Positions 9,724 to 18,086 of a DNA stretch of 64,000 nucleotides are shown in pieces. A program made the translations under genes and the position numbers. The DNA is taken from the NCBI RefSeq assembly GCF_013911755.1, contig NZ_JACESP010000011.1, positions 47,616 through 111,615 of the forward strand, written 5' to 3'. Each line of letters starts with the position of its first letter. Positions within the stretch are counted from its first letter, which is position 1. The notes beneath the pieces are model-generated. The model was not told where the DNA came from, did not search any database, and was given only the letters and a program-made list of their open reading frames with translations. This DNA is from Sphingosinicella sp. (GTDB lineage Bacteria; Pseudomonadota; Alphaproteobacteria; Sphingomonadales; Sphingomonadaceae).

Positions 9724-11130
9724 ATGAAACCCATGATCCTGTCCGCGGCGATGCTGTGCCTCGCCGCGCAGACGGCAACTGCCGCCGCGCCGAATTCGCC
9801 GCAAGGCACCGCCGCGCTCAGTCTCTACAAGGACATCGTCGAGATCCGCTCCGCCGCCGGTCACGGCAAGGTGCCCGAGGTCGCCGCGCGCGTCGTCAAG
9901 GATCTGAAGGCCGCTGGCTTCGCGGACGCGGACATCAAGGTCGTGCCGATGGGCGAGACCGTGTACCTCCTCGCCCGCTATCCGGGCAAAGCAGGTAGCA
10001 CGAAGCCGCCCGTCGCCTTCCTCGCGCACATGGATGTGGTGGACGCGAAGCCGGAGGACTGGTCGTTCGATCCCTTCGTCCTGCGCGAGAAGGACGGCGA
10101 CTTTCTCGGCCGCGGCACGCTCGACAACAAGATGGGCGTCGCCCACCTGACGCGCGCCTTCGTCGATCTCAAAAACAGCGGCTTCGTACCGGACCGCGAC
10201 CTCTACCTCGCCTTCTCGGGCGACGAGGAAACCGGCATGACGACGACGCGCGCGCTCGTCGACGCGCTGAAGCCCGTGAAGCTCGAATATGCGCTGAATT
10301 CGGACGCGGGCGGCGGCGCGCTCACGCCGGACGGCAAGCCCTTCGGCTACGGGATGCAGGTCGCCGAGAAAACCTTCGCCACCTTCGACGTGACGATCCG
10401 CAACGAGGGCGGCCACTCAAGCCGTCCGCGCAAGGACAATGCGATCTACGATCTCGCCGCGCTCCTCAAGAATGTCGAGGCGCTCAAGTTCCCGATTCAG
10501 GCGAACAGCGTCACGCGCGCCTCGTTCGGTGCGATGGCGAAAGAACTGAAAGCCTCGCAGCCACAGGTCGCCGAGATGCTGCGCCGTTTCTCCGAAAACC
10601 CGAACGATGCCGAGGCCGCAGCCGCGCTTGCATCGAGCGAAGAGTTCGAGCCCGAAATGCGCACCACCTGCGTCGCCACGATGCTGAACGCGGGCCACGC
10701 CGAAAACGCATTGCCGCAGCGCGCGATCGGCACGGTCAATTGCCGCATCTTCCCCGGCGTGGACGTTGCGACCGTGCAGGCCGCGCTCGAACAGGCCGGC
10801 GGCAACCCGAAAGCCGAATGGAAGGTGCGCGGCACGCCGACGGCAAGCCCGGTTTCCGAACCCCGCCCGGACGTGACCGCCGCCGTGAAATCGGCGCTCG
10901 CGCTGCACTATCCCGGCGTCGCGATCACGCCCTATCAGGAATCGGGCGGCACCGACGGCATGTGGTTCCGCATCGCGGGCGTGCCCACCTTCGCCGTGTC
11001 GCCGATCTTCATGGACATGAAGAAAATGCGCGCGCACGGGCTTGATGAGAATGCGCCCGTCGCCTCGTTCTACAACGGCCTCGATTACTGGCCGCACCTT
11101 ATAAAAACGCTTGCCGGAGGGAAGAAATGA
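9724..11130 (+). CDS. Exported M20-family metallopeptidase
   Basis: 468 residues. An N-terminal hydrophobic segment ending in AAQTATAAAP looks like a signal peptide, placing the enzyme in the periplasm. M20 dizinc ligands are readable: His102 and Asp104 in AHMDVVDA, Asp134 in GRGTLDNKMGV, Glu168/169 in GDEETG, and late His residues; a dimerisation domain with GGHSSRPRKDNAIYDLA follows. It is inserted between hmgA and fahA and its stop overlaps the fahA start by 4 bp (ATGA), so it is translated with the tyrosine pathway. Release of aromatic amino acids from peptides is a plausible but unproven role. Confidence 0.9.
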   Translation: MKPMILSAAMLCLAAQTATAAAPNSPQGTAALSLYKDIVEIRSAAGHGKVPEVAARVVKDLKAAGFADADIKVVPMGETVYLLARYPGKAGSTKPPVAFLAHMDVVDAKPEDWSFDPFVLREKDGDFLGRGTLDNKMGVAHLTRAFVDLKNSGFVPDRDLYLAFSGDEETGMTTTRALVDALKPVKLEYALNSDAGGGALTPDGKPFGYGMQVAEKTFATFDVTIRNEGGHSSRPRKDNAIYDLAALLKNVEALKFPIQANSVTRASFGAMAKELKASQPQVAEMLRRFSENPNDAEAAAALASSEEFEPEMRTTCVATMLNAGHAENALPQRAIGTVNCRIFPGVDVATVQAALEQAGGNPKAEWKVRGTPTASPVSEPRPDVTAAVKSALALHYPGVAITPYQESGGTDGMWFRIAGVPTFAVSPIFMDMKKMRAHGLDENAPVASFYNGLDYWPHLIKTLAGGKK

Positions 11131-12134
11131 AGCTTGCCAGCCTGAAGGGCGGACGCGACGGCCGTCTGGTCGTCGTCTCGAAGGATCTCGCGTGGTGCGC
11201 TGACGCCTCCGCCATCGCCCCGACGCTGCAGGCCGCGCTCGACGATTGGGACGTGGCAGCGCCGAAGCTCGAAGCCCTCGCCACCGATCTCGCGCACGAA
11301 GTGATCCCCATGATGCGCTTCCACGAGCGCGAGGCGCATTCGCCTCTCCCGCGCGCGTATCAATGGGCGGACGGCTCCGCCTATGTGAACCACGTCGAGC
11401 TGGTGCGGAAAGCGCGCGGCGCCGAGCTTCCCGAAAGCTTCTGGACCGATCCGCTGATGTACCAGGGTGGCAGCGATTCGTTCGTCGGCCCGCGCGATGC
11501 GATCGTGCTTGCCGACGAAAGCTGGGGCTGCGACCTCGAGGCCGAGGTCGTCGTCGTCACCGGCGACGTGCCGCAAGGTCTCTCGCCCGAGGACGCGCGC
11601 GCACACATCCGCCTCGTCGGTCTCGTCAACGACGTGTCCCTGCGCAATCTCATCCCCGCCGAACTCGCCAAGGGTTTCGGCTTCCTCCAGTCCAAGCCCG
11701 CGAGCGCCTTCTCGCCGGTGTTCGTGACGCCCGACGAGCTCGGCGCCGCGTGGGACGGCGGCAAGCTTCTCGGCACGCTCAAGGTCGATCTGAACGGGCA
11801 GCCGTTCGGCCGCGCCGAAACGCATGTGGACATGACCTTCGATTTCGGCGTGCTGATCGCGCACCTCGCCAAAACACGCGATCTCGAAGCGGGCTCGATC
11901 ATCGGCTCGGGCACGGTTTCGAACCGCGACGCGGGCGGCGGCCCGGGCAAGCCCCTCGTGCAGGGCGGCCTCGGCTATTCGTGCCTCGCAGAGGTGCGCA
12001 TGGTCGAGACGATCCTGTCGGGGAAGCCCGAAACGCCGTTCCTCAAATACGGCGACACGGTGCGAATCTGGATGGACGACGGCACGGGCCACAGCATCTT
12101 CGGCGCGATCGAACAAACCGTCGCGGCGAGCTGA
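11127..12134 (+). CDS. fahA: Fumarylacetoacetate hydrolase
   Basis: Final step of tyrosine catabolism, hydrolysing fumarylacetoacetate to fumarate and acetoacetate. 335 residues, the usual length for the bacterial short form. Recognised by MYQGGSDSFVGPRDAIVLADESWGCDLEAEVVVVTGDVP and GLVNDVSLRNLIPAELAKGFGFLQSKPASAFSP, which carry the acidic metal ligands, and by GSGTVSNRD near the end. Translationally coupled to the M20 peptidase. Confidence 0.93.
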   Translation: MKLASLKGGRDGRLVVVSKDLAWCADASAIAPTLQAALDDWDVAAPKLEALATDLAHEVIPMMRFHEREAHSPLPRAYQWADGSAYVNHVELVRKARGAELPESFWTDPLMYQGGSDSFVGPRDAIVLADESWGCDLEAEVVVVTGDVPQGLSPEDARAHIRLVGLVNDVSLRNLIPAELAKGFGFLQSKPASAFSPVFVTPDELGAAWDGGKLLGTLKVDLNGQPFGRAETHVDMTFDFGVLIAHLAKTRDLEAGSIIGSGTVSNRDAGGGPGKPLVQGGLGYSCLAEVRMVETILSGKPETPFLKYGDTVRIWMDDGTGHSIFGAIEQTVAAS

Positions 12135-12206
12135 GGCGCCGCTGTTTCCAACCTGTTAACGCCTGATGGGGCAGGGTCACGCGCACTGTATTCAGGGAGC
12201 GCGTAC

Positions 12207-12752
12207 ATGACACTCGGCAGCAAGGTTTCAGCGCTTCGCCGCGCAAAGGCGCTGCCGCCGGTCAGCACGGGCTCGCAGGAACGCCGCCTGCATATGCAGG
12301 CGCACAATTACTGGGCGACGCTGCCGCGTGCGGGCAGCGTGCCGCGCTGGAGCGATTTCGATCCGATGCTGATCGAGGACCGCTGCACGCAGAGCTTCGT
12401 CATCGATCTCGACGAAAACGAAGGTCCGCACCTCCGCCTGATCGGCGAGGCGCTGCAGGCCGAAGGCGGCGTCGATACCGACATCATCGGCCTCGCCGAC
12501 GCGCCTCCGGGCTCGCTCCTCATGCGCATCAGCAGCTATTTGCCCGAGCTCCTCAGCCGCGCGGTACCGCTGTCGGTGGAGGCGCCCTACGAAACCGCCA
12601 CGGGCCACCCCGGCATCTACCGCGCATTGCTGATGCCGTTCACCACGAACGGCGGCGCGATCGACGTGGTCTTCGGCGTCGTCAGCTGGCGCGAAACCAC
12701 GCGCGAAAGCGAACGTCCGGCTGCCGCGCGCATCGTTCCCATCCGGGGCTGA
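12207..12752 (+). CDS. PAS-domain protein of unknown role
   Basis: 181 residues, soluble. The central region (about 45-160) resembles the PAS_5 type of short alphaproteobacterial proteins: WSDFDPMLIEDRCTQSFVIDLDE, then a compact alpha/beta segment ending VVFGVVSWRETTRE. GGGAG-type ribosome site seven bases before the ATG. No output domain is attached, so it may be a stand-alone sensor or protein-interaction module. Separate from the upstream operon by about 70 bp. Confidence 0.7.
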   Translation: MTLGSKVSALRRAKALPPVSTGSQERRLHMQAHNYWATLPRAGSVPRWSDFDPMLIEDRCTQSFVIDLDENEGPHLRLIGEALQAEGGVDTDIIGLADAPPGSLLMRISSYLPELLSRAVPLSVEAPYETATGHPGIYRALLMPFTTNGGAIDVVFGVVSWRETTRESERPAAARIVPIRG

Positions 12753-12767
12753 ATTTCCGAAAGCGTG

Positions 12768-13676
12768 TTAACCGGCAGTGATGAAGCGTTCCAGCTTGCC
12801 CAGCGTCTGCTGCCCAAGTTCCACGGCGCCGAACCCCTTCGCGTCCTGAAATTCCGCCGCTGTGCTGAAGACCATGCCCAGCGTCACCTTCGTCGCCCCG
12901 TCCTGTTCCTCAAACGCGGCCCAGGCGTCGGCGTGCTTGGGGCCGTTCTCGCCCCAAAGCAGCGCGTAGCCGATCCGCTCTTCGGGGCGGACCTCGTGGT
13001 AGAGATGATGGTTCGGGAACACGGTACCGTCAGGCCCGATCATGTCGAACACCCACTCGCCGCCTGCGCGCAGATCGATCCGCGTCGTGCGGCACGAAAA
13101 CCCGTCCGGTCCCCACCATTGCGGCAGCGTTTCGGGATTCATCCACGCGCCCCACACGATCGATTTCGGCGCCTTGATAACCCGCTGCAAAATCATGGTG
13201 CGCTCGGCGACGGCAGCCAGATTATCGAGGCCGGCGCCGAAACCCTCCCGGTAACCGGCCGCCATATCTTGCGCGAGTGAGGAAAGCTGCACCGTCACGA
13301 CCAGCCGACTGTGGCCGTCCGCATCTTCGAACCCGGCCGTCACCAGCGCCGCCGATAGCGTCGCGCCTTCACACGAGATCACCTCATAGTTCACGCTGCG
13401 CGCCGCCGGCTGCAGCACAAGCCAGCCGTTCTCGCAGCGGATGTCAGGCTCGCCTTCCACCTTGCAGAGCGAAATCTCGCGCCCCCCGACACGGGGATCG
13501 CTTTCCAGCATTTCGACGGTCACGGAGGGCGAAGGCGAAGCCCAGATCGCGCGTGCGGCCGGTGCCGTCCACGCCTCCCACAGCACGGCGGGCGGCGCAG
13601 CAATGCGGCGTTTGAAGGTGAGTGTCGCAAAGGGACTTTCGCCCCCCGATGCCGTCCCGTCGAAGGCCTGTGTCAT
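12768..13676 (-). CDS. Tandem AHSA1/SRPBCC-domain protein
   Basis: 302 residues containing two Activator-of-Hsp90-like START folds. The first spans about 18-150 (FKRRIAAPPAVLWEAWTAP), the second about 160-300 (LQRVIKAPKSIVWGAWMNPETLPQWWGPDGFSCRT, then GGEWVFDMIGPDG). Such proteins bind hydrophobic ligands and are very often paired with an ArsR regulator, as here: its start overlaps the stop of the ArsR gene by 4 bp. The ligand is unknown. Confidence 0.85.
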   Translation of the reverse strand: MTQAFDGTASGGESPFATLTFKRRIAAPPAVLWEAWTAPAARAIWASPSPSVTVEMLESDPRVGGREISLCKVEGEPDIRCENGWLVLQPAARSVNYEVISCEGATLSAALVTAGFEDADGHSRLVVTVQLSSLAQDMAAGYREGFGAGLDNLAAVAERTMILQRVIKAPKSIVWGAWMNPETLPQWWGPDGFSCRTTRIDLRAGGEWVFDMIGPDGTVFPNHHLYHEVRPEERIGYALLWGENGPKHADAWAAFEEQDGATKVTLGMVFSTAAEFQDAKGFGAVELGQQTLGKLERFITAG

Positions 13677-14014
13677 TCCTTGCTTTCCTTCATCACGTTC
13701 ATCACGAATGCGTCCAGCCGATCCAGCCGGTCTTCCCAGATCGCACGATGCTCATCGAGCCATGTCCGCGCCGGTTCCAGCGCCTCGGGAACAAGCGCGC
13801 AGGTGCGGACCCGGCCGTCCTTCGACGTGGTGATCAATCCCGCGTCCTCGAGCACCGAAAGGTGCCGCATCACCGTGGGCAGCCGCAGCCCCGTGGGATC
13901 GGCCAGATCCGTCACGCCCGCCGGTGTCGCCGCGAGCCGCGATAGGATCGACCGCCGGGTCGGGTCCGCCAGCGCATGGAACAGCCGCGAAAGCTCGGGA
14001 TCATGCTTAGTCAT
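13673..14014 (-). CDS. ArsR-family winged-helix regulator
   Basis: 113 residues from the ATG at 14014. HTH core: LFHALADPTRRSILSRLAATPAGVTDLADPTGLRLPTVMRHLSVLEDAGLI. No ArsR metal-binding cysteine motif is present, as usual for the sub-family paired with AHSA1 genes. It overlaps the AHSA1 start by 4 bp. Its start codon lies within CTTAG-N8-CTAAG, and a second related palindrome lies 41 bp upstream, both good candidates for autoregulatory operators. The 13 codons further upstream lack a ribosome site and are excluded. Confidence 0.88.
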   Translation of the reverse strand: MTKHDPELSRLFHALADPTRRSILSRLAATPAGVTDLADPTGLRLPTVMRHLSVLEDAGLITTSKDGRVRTCALVPEALEPARTWLDEHRAIWEDRLDRLDAFVMNVMKESKE

Positions 14015-14023
14015 GTTGCTAAG
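14006..14023. promoter_or_regulatory. CTTAG-N8-CTAAG inverted repeat over the ArsR start codon
   Basis: Five-base arms CTTAG (14006-14010) and CTAAG (14019-14023) flank the start codon. The same ACTTAGC word occurs in the upstream palindrome, suggesting a repeated ArsR binding half-site. Confidence 0.4.
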
Positions 14024-14054
14024 TAATTTGCGACGCGGCGTACGCGCAAGCAAA

Positions 14055-14076
14055 AACTTCGCTGATCAGCTAAGTT
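14055..14076. promoter_or_regulatory. 22-bp near-perfect palindrome upstream of ArsR
   Basis: Arms AACTTCGCTGA and TCAGCTAAGTT are complementary at 10 of 11 positions. It lies 41 bp upstream of the ArsR start codon and shares the TTAGC word with the repeat at the start codon, so it is a probable ArsR-family operator. Confidence 0.5.
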
Positions 14077-14098
14077 TCACGCGTGGCCGGCTTTTTAT

Positions 14099-14128
14099 TT
14101 GTCAGCGGGAACGCGCGATCCCTATATT
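14099..14128 (+). promoter_or_regulatory. Candidate sigma-70 promoter upstream of the yjhX-like gene
   Basis: TTGTCA (14099-14104) and TATATT (14123-14128) are separated by 18 bp. Predicted transcription would begin near 14135 and yield a leader of about 150 nt before the UPF0386 gene at 14287. The leader contains a possible six-codon ORF (14175-14195) and the hairpin described next. Confidence 0.5.
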
Positions 14129-14194
14129 GGGGAGTACGAGGCGACACAGTCGTTTCGTCGTAACCGGAGAGTGGATGTCTGAGCTTGTACGATA

Positions 14195-14219
14195 AGGCTC
14201 TCTGAACCTCAGAGAGCCT
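14195..14219. terminator. Perfect 11-bp hairpin in the yjhX-like leader
   Basis: AGGCTCTCTGA and TCAGAGAGCCT pair perfectly around a 3-nt loop. No T-run follows, so it may be a Rho-dependent stop, an attenuator-like element or an RNA stabiliser. It begins on the last base of the stop codon of the short ORF at 14175-14195. Confidence 0.45.
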
Positions 14220-14286
14220 CGTGAATTCAAAGCCGCCGGGTGCAGTGCGTCCGGGGTGTTTTTCACGCCTATCTTACGAGACTTCC

Positions 14287-14550
14287 ATGAATATCTCACG
14301 AAATGAACAGCGTGCGCTGCACGTTCTGGCCCTTGGTGGCCGCATTCTGCACGAGCGCGGCGATGGCGCCAAAATCACGTCCGTGGCCTGCGTCACACGT
14401 GAAGGGATGTTCCTTGCCGGCTTCGACCTGACGGTTTTCAACCAGCTGCGGCGGAAGCGCCTCATCGAATCCCGGTCGGGCAGCCCCTATCGGATCTCGA
14501 AGCGCGGCCGCATCTCCGTCCGCGCGCAGCTCGACAATCAGGGGGTCTGA
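14287..14550 (+). CDS. UPF0386 / YjhX-toxin-family small protein
   Basis: 87 residues from the ATG at 14287 (MNISRNEQRALHVLALGG). It matches E. coli YjhX in length and motif order: REGMFLAGFDLTVFNQLRRKRLIESRSGSPYRIS and the end VRAQLDNQ. YjhX has been proposed as the toxin of a YjhX-YjhQ pair with a GNAT antitoxin; no GNAT gene adjoins it here, so it is either solitary or not a toxin. An in-frame ATG 66 bp upstream encodes residues not seen in the family. Basic and probably nucleic-acid binding, which is inference. Confidence 0.85.
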   Translation: MNISRNEQRALHVLALGGRILHERGDGAKITSVACVTREGMFLAGFDLTVFNQLRRKRLIESRSGSPYRISKRGRISVRAQLDNQGV

Positions 14551-14554
14551 CACA

Positions 14555-14584
14555 AGGCCGGGCTGTGTCGAGAGATACAGCCCG
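14555..14584. terminator. 10-bp hairpin after the yjhX-like gene
   Basis: GCCGGGCTGT and ACAGCCCGGC pair perfectly with a 10-nt loop, five bases after the stop codon. No T-tract follows; it sits between convergent genes and may act as a weak bidirectional terminator. Confidence 0.5.
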
Positions 14585-14628
14585 GCTGCCCATCGGGGCC
14601 GCGGCAAAGCTGATGCGGCTATTTGCCT

Positions 14629-15426
14629 TCATGCGGCAGTTGCAGTGACGATCCATGTTGCCGCACCCAAGCTCACCTTGCCATCCCGCTCGCGCGCTCG
14701 CAGTGCGGTACGGACCTGCGGTTCAGCTTTCGGCAGAAGTGCAGGCGTTTCCCTCAAGACCTTCCCCAGGGCGCCAACACGCGTGATCACCTTCAACATC
14801 GTGTCGGCGTCACCGCTGGAAATATCGGCATTGTATGCTTCGATACGGATACGTTCGAAGTCCGCCGATCGAAGAACGCGACTGATGGTATCGGCATCCT
14901 CGAAGCTGAACGGCGTGGCATCGACAATAATTGGCAAACCCGCTGCTTCAACGGGGAAGAAATCTAGTTCGTTTTCCCGCATTGATCGCCAGCAGATGAA
15001 ACCGATCCTGCCGCCACGTCTCAGCATTCTATGTATGTTTGTAATTGCTTGCGTCGGATCAGCAAAGAACATCGTTCCAAACCGGGAAAAGACGCCATCG
15101 AAACTCTGGTCAGGCAGCGCAAGACTGGCAGCATCCTCCTGCAACAACGTTACCTGAGACAGGTGAGCCGTCCTTGTACGCGCAACAGCTAAAACACGCG
15201 GGGCTATATCGACGCCAACAACGCGGCCACTCGGACCCACGCGTTCTGCGAACTGCAGGATCGTCTCTCCCGCACCGCAACCGACGTCCAGAATCGTCTG
15301 TCCCGCTGCTGGAGCCAAGGCGTCCATAGCGACCAAGCCTAATGGAGACATTTGCAAATCGATCAGATCTGCCAAGTCAGCCCGAGCCTGATCACCAACG
15401 TATTGCACGACCGAATGCGCTTCCAT
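14629..15426 (-). CDS. Class I SAM-dependent methyltransferase
   Basis: 265 residues from the ATG at 15426 (MEAHSVVQYVGDQARADL). The SAM loop ILDVGCGAGETILQFAE lies near residues 43-60, an acidic strand end GVDIAPRVL follows, and the post-I region has LPDQSFDGVFSRFGTMFF. Fold and cofactor are clear; the substrate (small molecule, perhaps a quinone or lipid) is not. The frame remains open to 15498, and an ATG at 15453 is an alternative start. It is convergent with the yjhX-like gene and lies downstream of the cold-shock gene terminator. Confidence 0.8.
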   Translation of the reverse strand: MEAHSVVQYVGDQARADLADLIDLQMSPLGLVAMDALAPAAGQTILDVGCGAGETILQFAERVGPSGRVVGVDIAPRVLAVARTRTAHLSQVTLLQEDAASLALPDQSFDGVFSRFGTMFFADPTQAITNIHRMLRRGGRIGFICWRSMRENELDFFPVEAAGLPIIVDATPFSFEDADTISRVLRSADFERIRIEAYNADISSGDADTMLKVITRVGALGKVLRETPALLPKAEPQVRTALRARERDGKVSLGAATWIVTATAA

Positions 15427-15521
15427 GCCACCAGACTGAACAGGGAAAAGCATAACTGCAATGCAATCGAAAGCGATCACCCCACAGCACGTGTGCAATC
15501 GGCATGATCATCAAACGAAAA

Positions 15522-15547
15522 GGGCCGACGCGAATCCGCGCCGGCCC
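15522..15547 (-). terminator. Intrinsic terminator of the cold-shock gene
   Basis: On the minus strand a GC-rich stem of 11 positions with one mismatch and a 4-nt loop is followed by TTTTCGTTT. It lies about 40 bp past the cold-shock stop codon. Confidence 0.75.
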
Positions 15548-15589
15548 CTCCTGCGTTCGATCCTCCCCGAATCGATTGCGGCTGCTCGT

Positions 15590-16360
15590 TTAGAGCAGTT
15601 CGATATTGCCCGCAGCGACCTTGCCGCGGCGGTCGCGTGCCAGCTCGAAGCTGACGCGCTGGCCTTCGGCGAGGCTCGTGAGACCGGCACGCTCGAGCGC
15701 GCTGATGTGCACGAACGCGTCCTGCTTGCCGTCGCCACGCGAAATGAAGCCGAAGCCCTTCATCGTGTTGAAGAACTTGACCGTGCCTTCGATGCGTTCG
15801 CCGGGCGTGAAGTCGTCGTCCATGGCACCACCGCCCGACGGACCGCGGTCGCGGGCCGGACGTTCGGGGCGATCGGGACGCTCGGGCGCCTCGCCGTCGA
15901 CCACGAGATCGGAAGCCGAGAGGCGTCCGCCGCGATCGAAGATCGAGAACGTGACCGGCTGGCCTTCATCGAGCGTCGTGCGACCGGCGCGTTCGACCGC
16001 GCTGATATGCACAAACACGTCTTCGCCGCTGTCGCGGGCGATGAAGCCGAAGCCCTTCGTGGCGTTGAACCACTTGACCGTGCCCGAAGCCGTGCCGAGC
16101 GAGGTGCCGGCGTCACGGCCTGCGCCGCCCCCGAACCCGCCGCCACCACCGGCACCGCCGCCGCGGAAACCACCGCCGCCGCCGCCGCCACCGAAGCGGT
16201 CACCGCCTCCGAAGCCGCCGCCACCGCCGCCGAAGCGGTCACCACCGCCGAAGCTGCGACCGGCATCGTAAAAATCGTCGCCACCGCCGAACGAATCGCG
16301 TCCTCCGCCGCGGCGGTCATAGCCACGGTCCCCACCGCGCTTGCGGCCATCAAAACCCAT
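15590..16360 (-). CDS. Double cold-shock-domain protein with glycine-rich N-terminal arm
   Basis: 256 residues from the ATG at 16360. Residues 9-82 are low-complexity and consist mainly of Gly, Phe, Arg and Asp in repeats such as [14 protein letters not shown]1 spans about 92-155 (RNP1 KGFGFI at 102-107, RNP2 VFVHIS at 115-120); CSD2 spans about 190-256 (KGFGFI at 201-206, AFVHIS at 215-220); the linker carries [15 protein letters not shown]. Binds single-stranded RNA/DNA and probably acts as an RNA chaperone. Double-CSD proteins are common in alphaproteobacteria; the RGG/FGG-like arm is the unusual part. Some 226 bp upstream (16361-16586) are non-coding and may hold the long leader typical of cold-shock genes; the upstream in-frame extension has no family resemblance. 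Confidence 0.9.
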   Translation of the reverse strand: MGFDGRKRGGDRGYDRRGGGRDSFGGGDDFYDAGRSFGGGDRFGGGGGGFGGGDRFGGGGGGGGFRGGGAGGGGGFGGGAGRDAGTSLGTASGTVKWFNATKGFGFIARDSGEDVFVHISAVERAGRTTLDEGQPVTFSIFDRGGRLSASDLVVDGEAPERPDRPERPARDRGPSGGGAMDDDFTPGERIEGTVKFFNTMKGFGFISRGDGKQDAFVHISALERAGLTSLAEGQRVSFELARDRRGKVAAGNIELL

Positions 16361-16586
16361 GTCGTGATATCCAGTCTGAATAACGTCGGCAGCCGGGCGC
16401 ATGCCGCCACAGCACTGTCGTTCTCGGCCTAATTCTATTCGCGGCGTTCGACAGCCTGCTGTTCCCAAAACAAAATCCGTGCGCCCACGGACATTCATGA
16501 CGAAGGCCCACACCAGTCTGAAACTGACATGAACTTCGCTAGCCTACAGGAGATTCGCGCAATCTGCGAGCAAAAAAGAAGCGTTC

Positions 16587-17921
16587 TCAATTCTTTCCGG
16601 TACGGGCAAGCGCGGCCTGCACTTCAGCGTGCCGCGCGGCGCTGAGCGGCAGCCGCGCGAGCACGAGCGCGGCCGGAATCAGGATCACCGGGGGCAACAC
16701 GATCCAGAAGCCCTCGACCCACAGCAGCGACCCCGGGGTGCTCGCCGTCGCCGCTTCGGCGCTGAACCCGACAAGCGCGAGAATCGGGAACAATATCCCC
16801 ACCGGCAGCGCGTAGCCGAGCTTCATCGCCGTCGTCAGCACGGCATTCAAGAGCCCGATCCGGTCCGCGCCGCTCGCCAGCCGCTCCTCGTCGCCGACAT
16901 CGGCAAGCATCGCGCGAAGCAGGAAGCCGGGCGCGGCATAGGGCGTTCCGGCAAGCCCGATGGCAAGGTACGACAGCCACGCCTGCGCGGGATCGAAAAC
17001 AAGAAACGCCGCGACGTGCAGCGCCGCCCCGCTCACGCACGCGGCGGCAGCGGCACGCTGTTTGCCGAGGCGCGCGGCAAGGCGCAGCCACAGTGGCAGC
17101 GCCAGGAGGCCGCTGCCGAAGTAGATGAGCAGCATCACCGCCGCCCCGGCCTGCGTGAAGCCGAGCAGGCGCACGAACACGAACTCGAAGAGCGCGCCCG
17201 TCACGCCCGGCGCGAGGTTCACCAGCACGTCGGCAAGCAGCAGCATCGCCAGCGTCCGGTTCGAAAACAGCCGGCGGATATCGGCCCACGTGATGCGCGG
17301 GTGTTCCGCCTGCGCCGCGCCCTCGCGCGCGCCGACGAGCGCGCCGATCACCGTAAGCGGAATGATGGCGAGGATGAACGCGCCCATCAGGTGCACCGGC
17401 CTCGGCGCCTGCGCGCCCATCACCTGCCCGAGCACGGCGGGAAGCACGAGCACGGTGATCAGCCCCACGAGATGCCCGCCGATCCACCAGCCGTAGACGC
17501 GCGAGCGCTCGTGATAGTCGCCCGAAAGCGTCGCGCCCCATGCGATGTGCGAGACGTTCAGCATCGAATGCCCGGCAAACAGCAGCATCAGCCAGCCGAA
17601 CAGATACCAGACCGTGATGCCCGGCGTCGCGAAGAACACCGCGACCGTGGCGACAAGCAGCGTCAGCCCGCCCGCCACCAGCCAAGGCCGGAACCGCCCC
17701 CAGCGGCTGCGCGTGCCGTCCATGAAATGCCCGAGCAGCGGATCGAGCGGCATGTCGAGCATCCGCACGAGGAAGAAAACGAAGCCCACGGCGGCAAGAT
17801 CGAGCCCCAGCGTGCCCGCGTAATAAGGCGGCAGATAGATGACGAGCGGCAACCCGAGCGCGGCAACGGGAAGGCCGGGGCCCGCATAAGCGGCAAGCGT
17901 GCGCGTCGGAAGCCGGGTCAC
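16587..17921 (-). CDS. MFS transporter, GPH (glycoside-pentoside-hexuronide) type
   Basis: 444 residues with about 12 membrane helices. The loop MLDMPLDPLLGHFMDGTRSRWGRFRPWLVAGG is the diagnostic GPH motif between helices 2 and 3, normally seen in sugar:cation symporters such as MelB and in related alphaproteobacterial carriers. The substrate is not predictable. It diverges from the DUF885 gene. No sugar-utilisation genes adjoin it. Confidence 0.85.
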   Translation of the reverse strand: MTRLPTRTLAAYAGPGLPVAALGLPLVIYLPPYYAGTLGLDLAAVGFVFFLVRMLDMPLDPLLGHFMDGTRSRWGRFRPWLVAGGLTLLVATVAVFFATPGITVWYLFGWLMLLFAGHSMLNVSHIAWGATLSGDYHERSRVYGWWIGGHLVGLITVLVLPAVLGQVMGAQAPRPVHLMGAFILAIIPLTVIGALVGAREGAAQAEHPRITWADIRRLFSNRTLAMLLLADVLVNLAPGVTGALFEFVFVRLLGFTQAGAAVMLLIYFGSGLLALPLWLRLAARLGKQRAAAAACVSGAALHVAAFLVFDPAQAWLSYLAIGLAGTPYAAPGFLLRAMLADVGDEERLASGADRIGLLNAVLTTAMKLGYALPVGILFPILALVGFSAEAATASTPGSLLWVEGFWIVLPPVILIPAALVLARLPLSAARHAEVQAALARTGKN

Positions 17922-18086
17922 ACGGCCCAGCTTATCGGTTGGGGCGCGGACGCCGCCCTAGCGATGCTGGGAGGATCACCCCCCGGCTTCGACGAACCGC
18001 CCACGCTGTTCGACAGGCGTATAGCAAGTCCCGGCGTCGCAGCGTATGAACCCGTCATGATCGTTTTTCCCGAAAGGACTTCATTC

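Noticed and set aside
7496-9778. 760-codon open frame antisense to hpd-hmgA
   Set aside because: It mirrors two clearly identified genes, is rich in Arg/Val/Ala/Glu shadow composition with no family motifs; high-GC coding DNA often leaves one antisense frame open.
16629-18086. 5' extension of the DUF885 reading frame by 486 codons
   Set aside because: It is antisense to the MFS gene, has Arg/Gln/His-rich shadow composition, and a good ribosome site and signal peptide occur at 18087.
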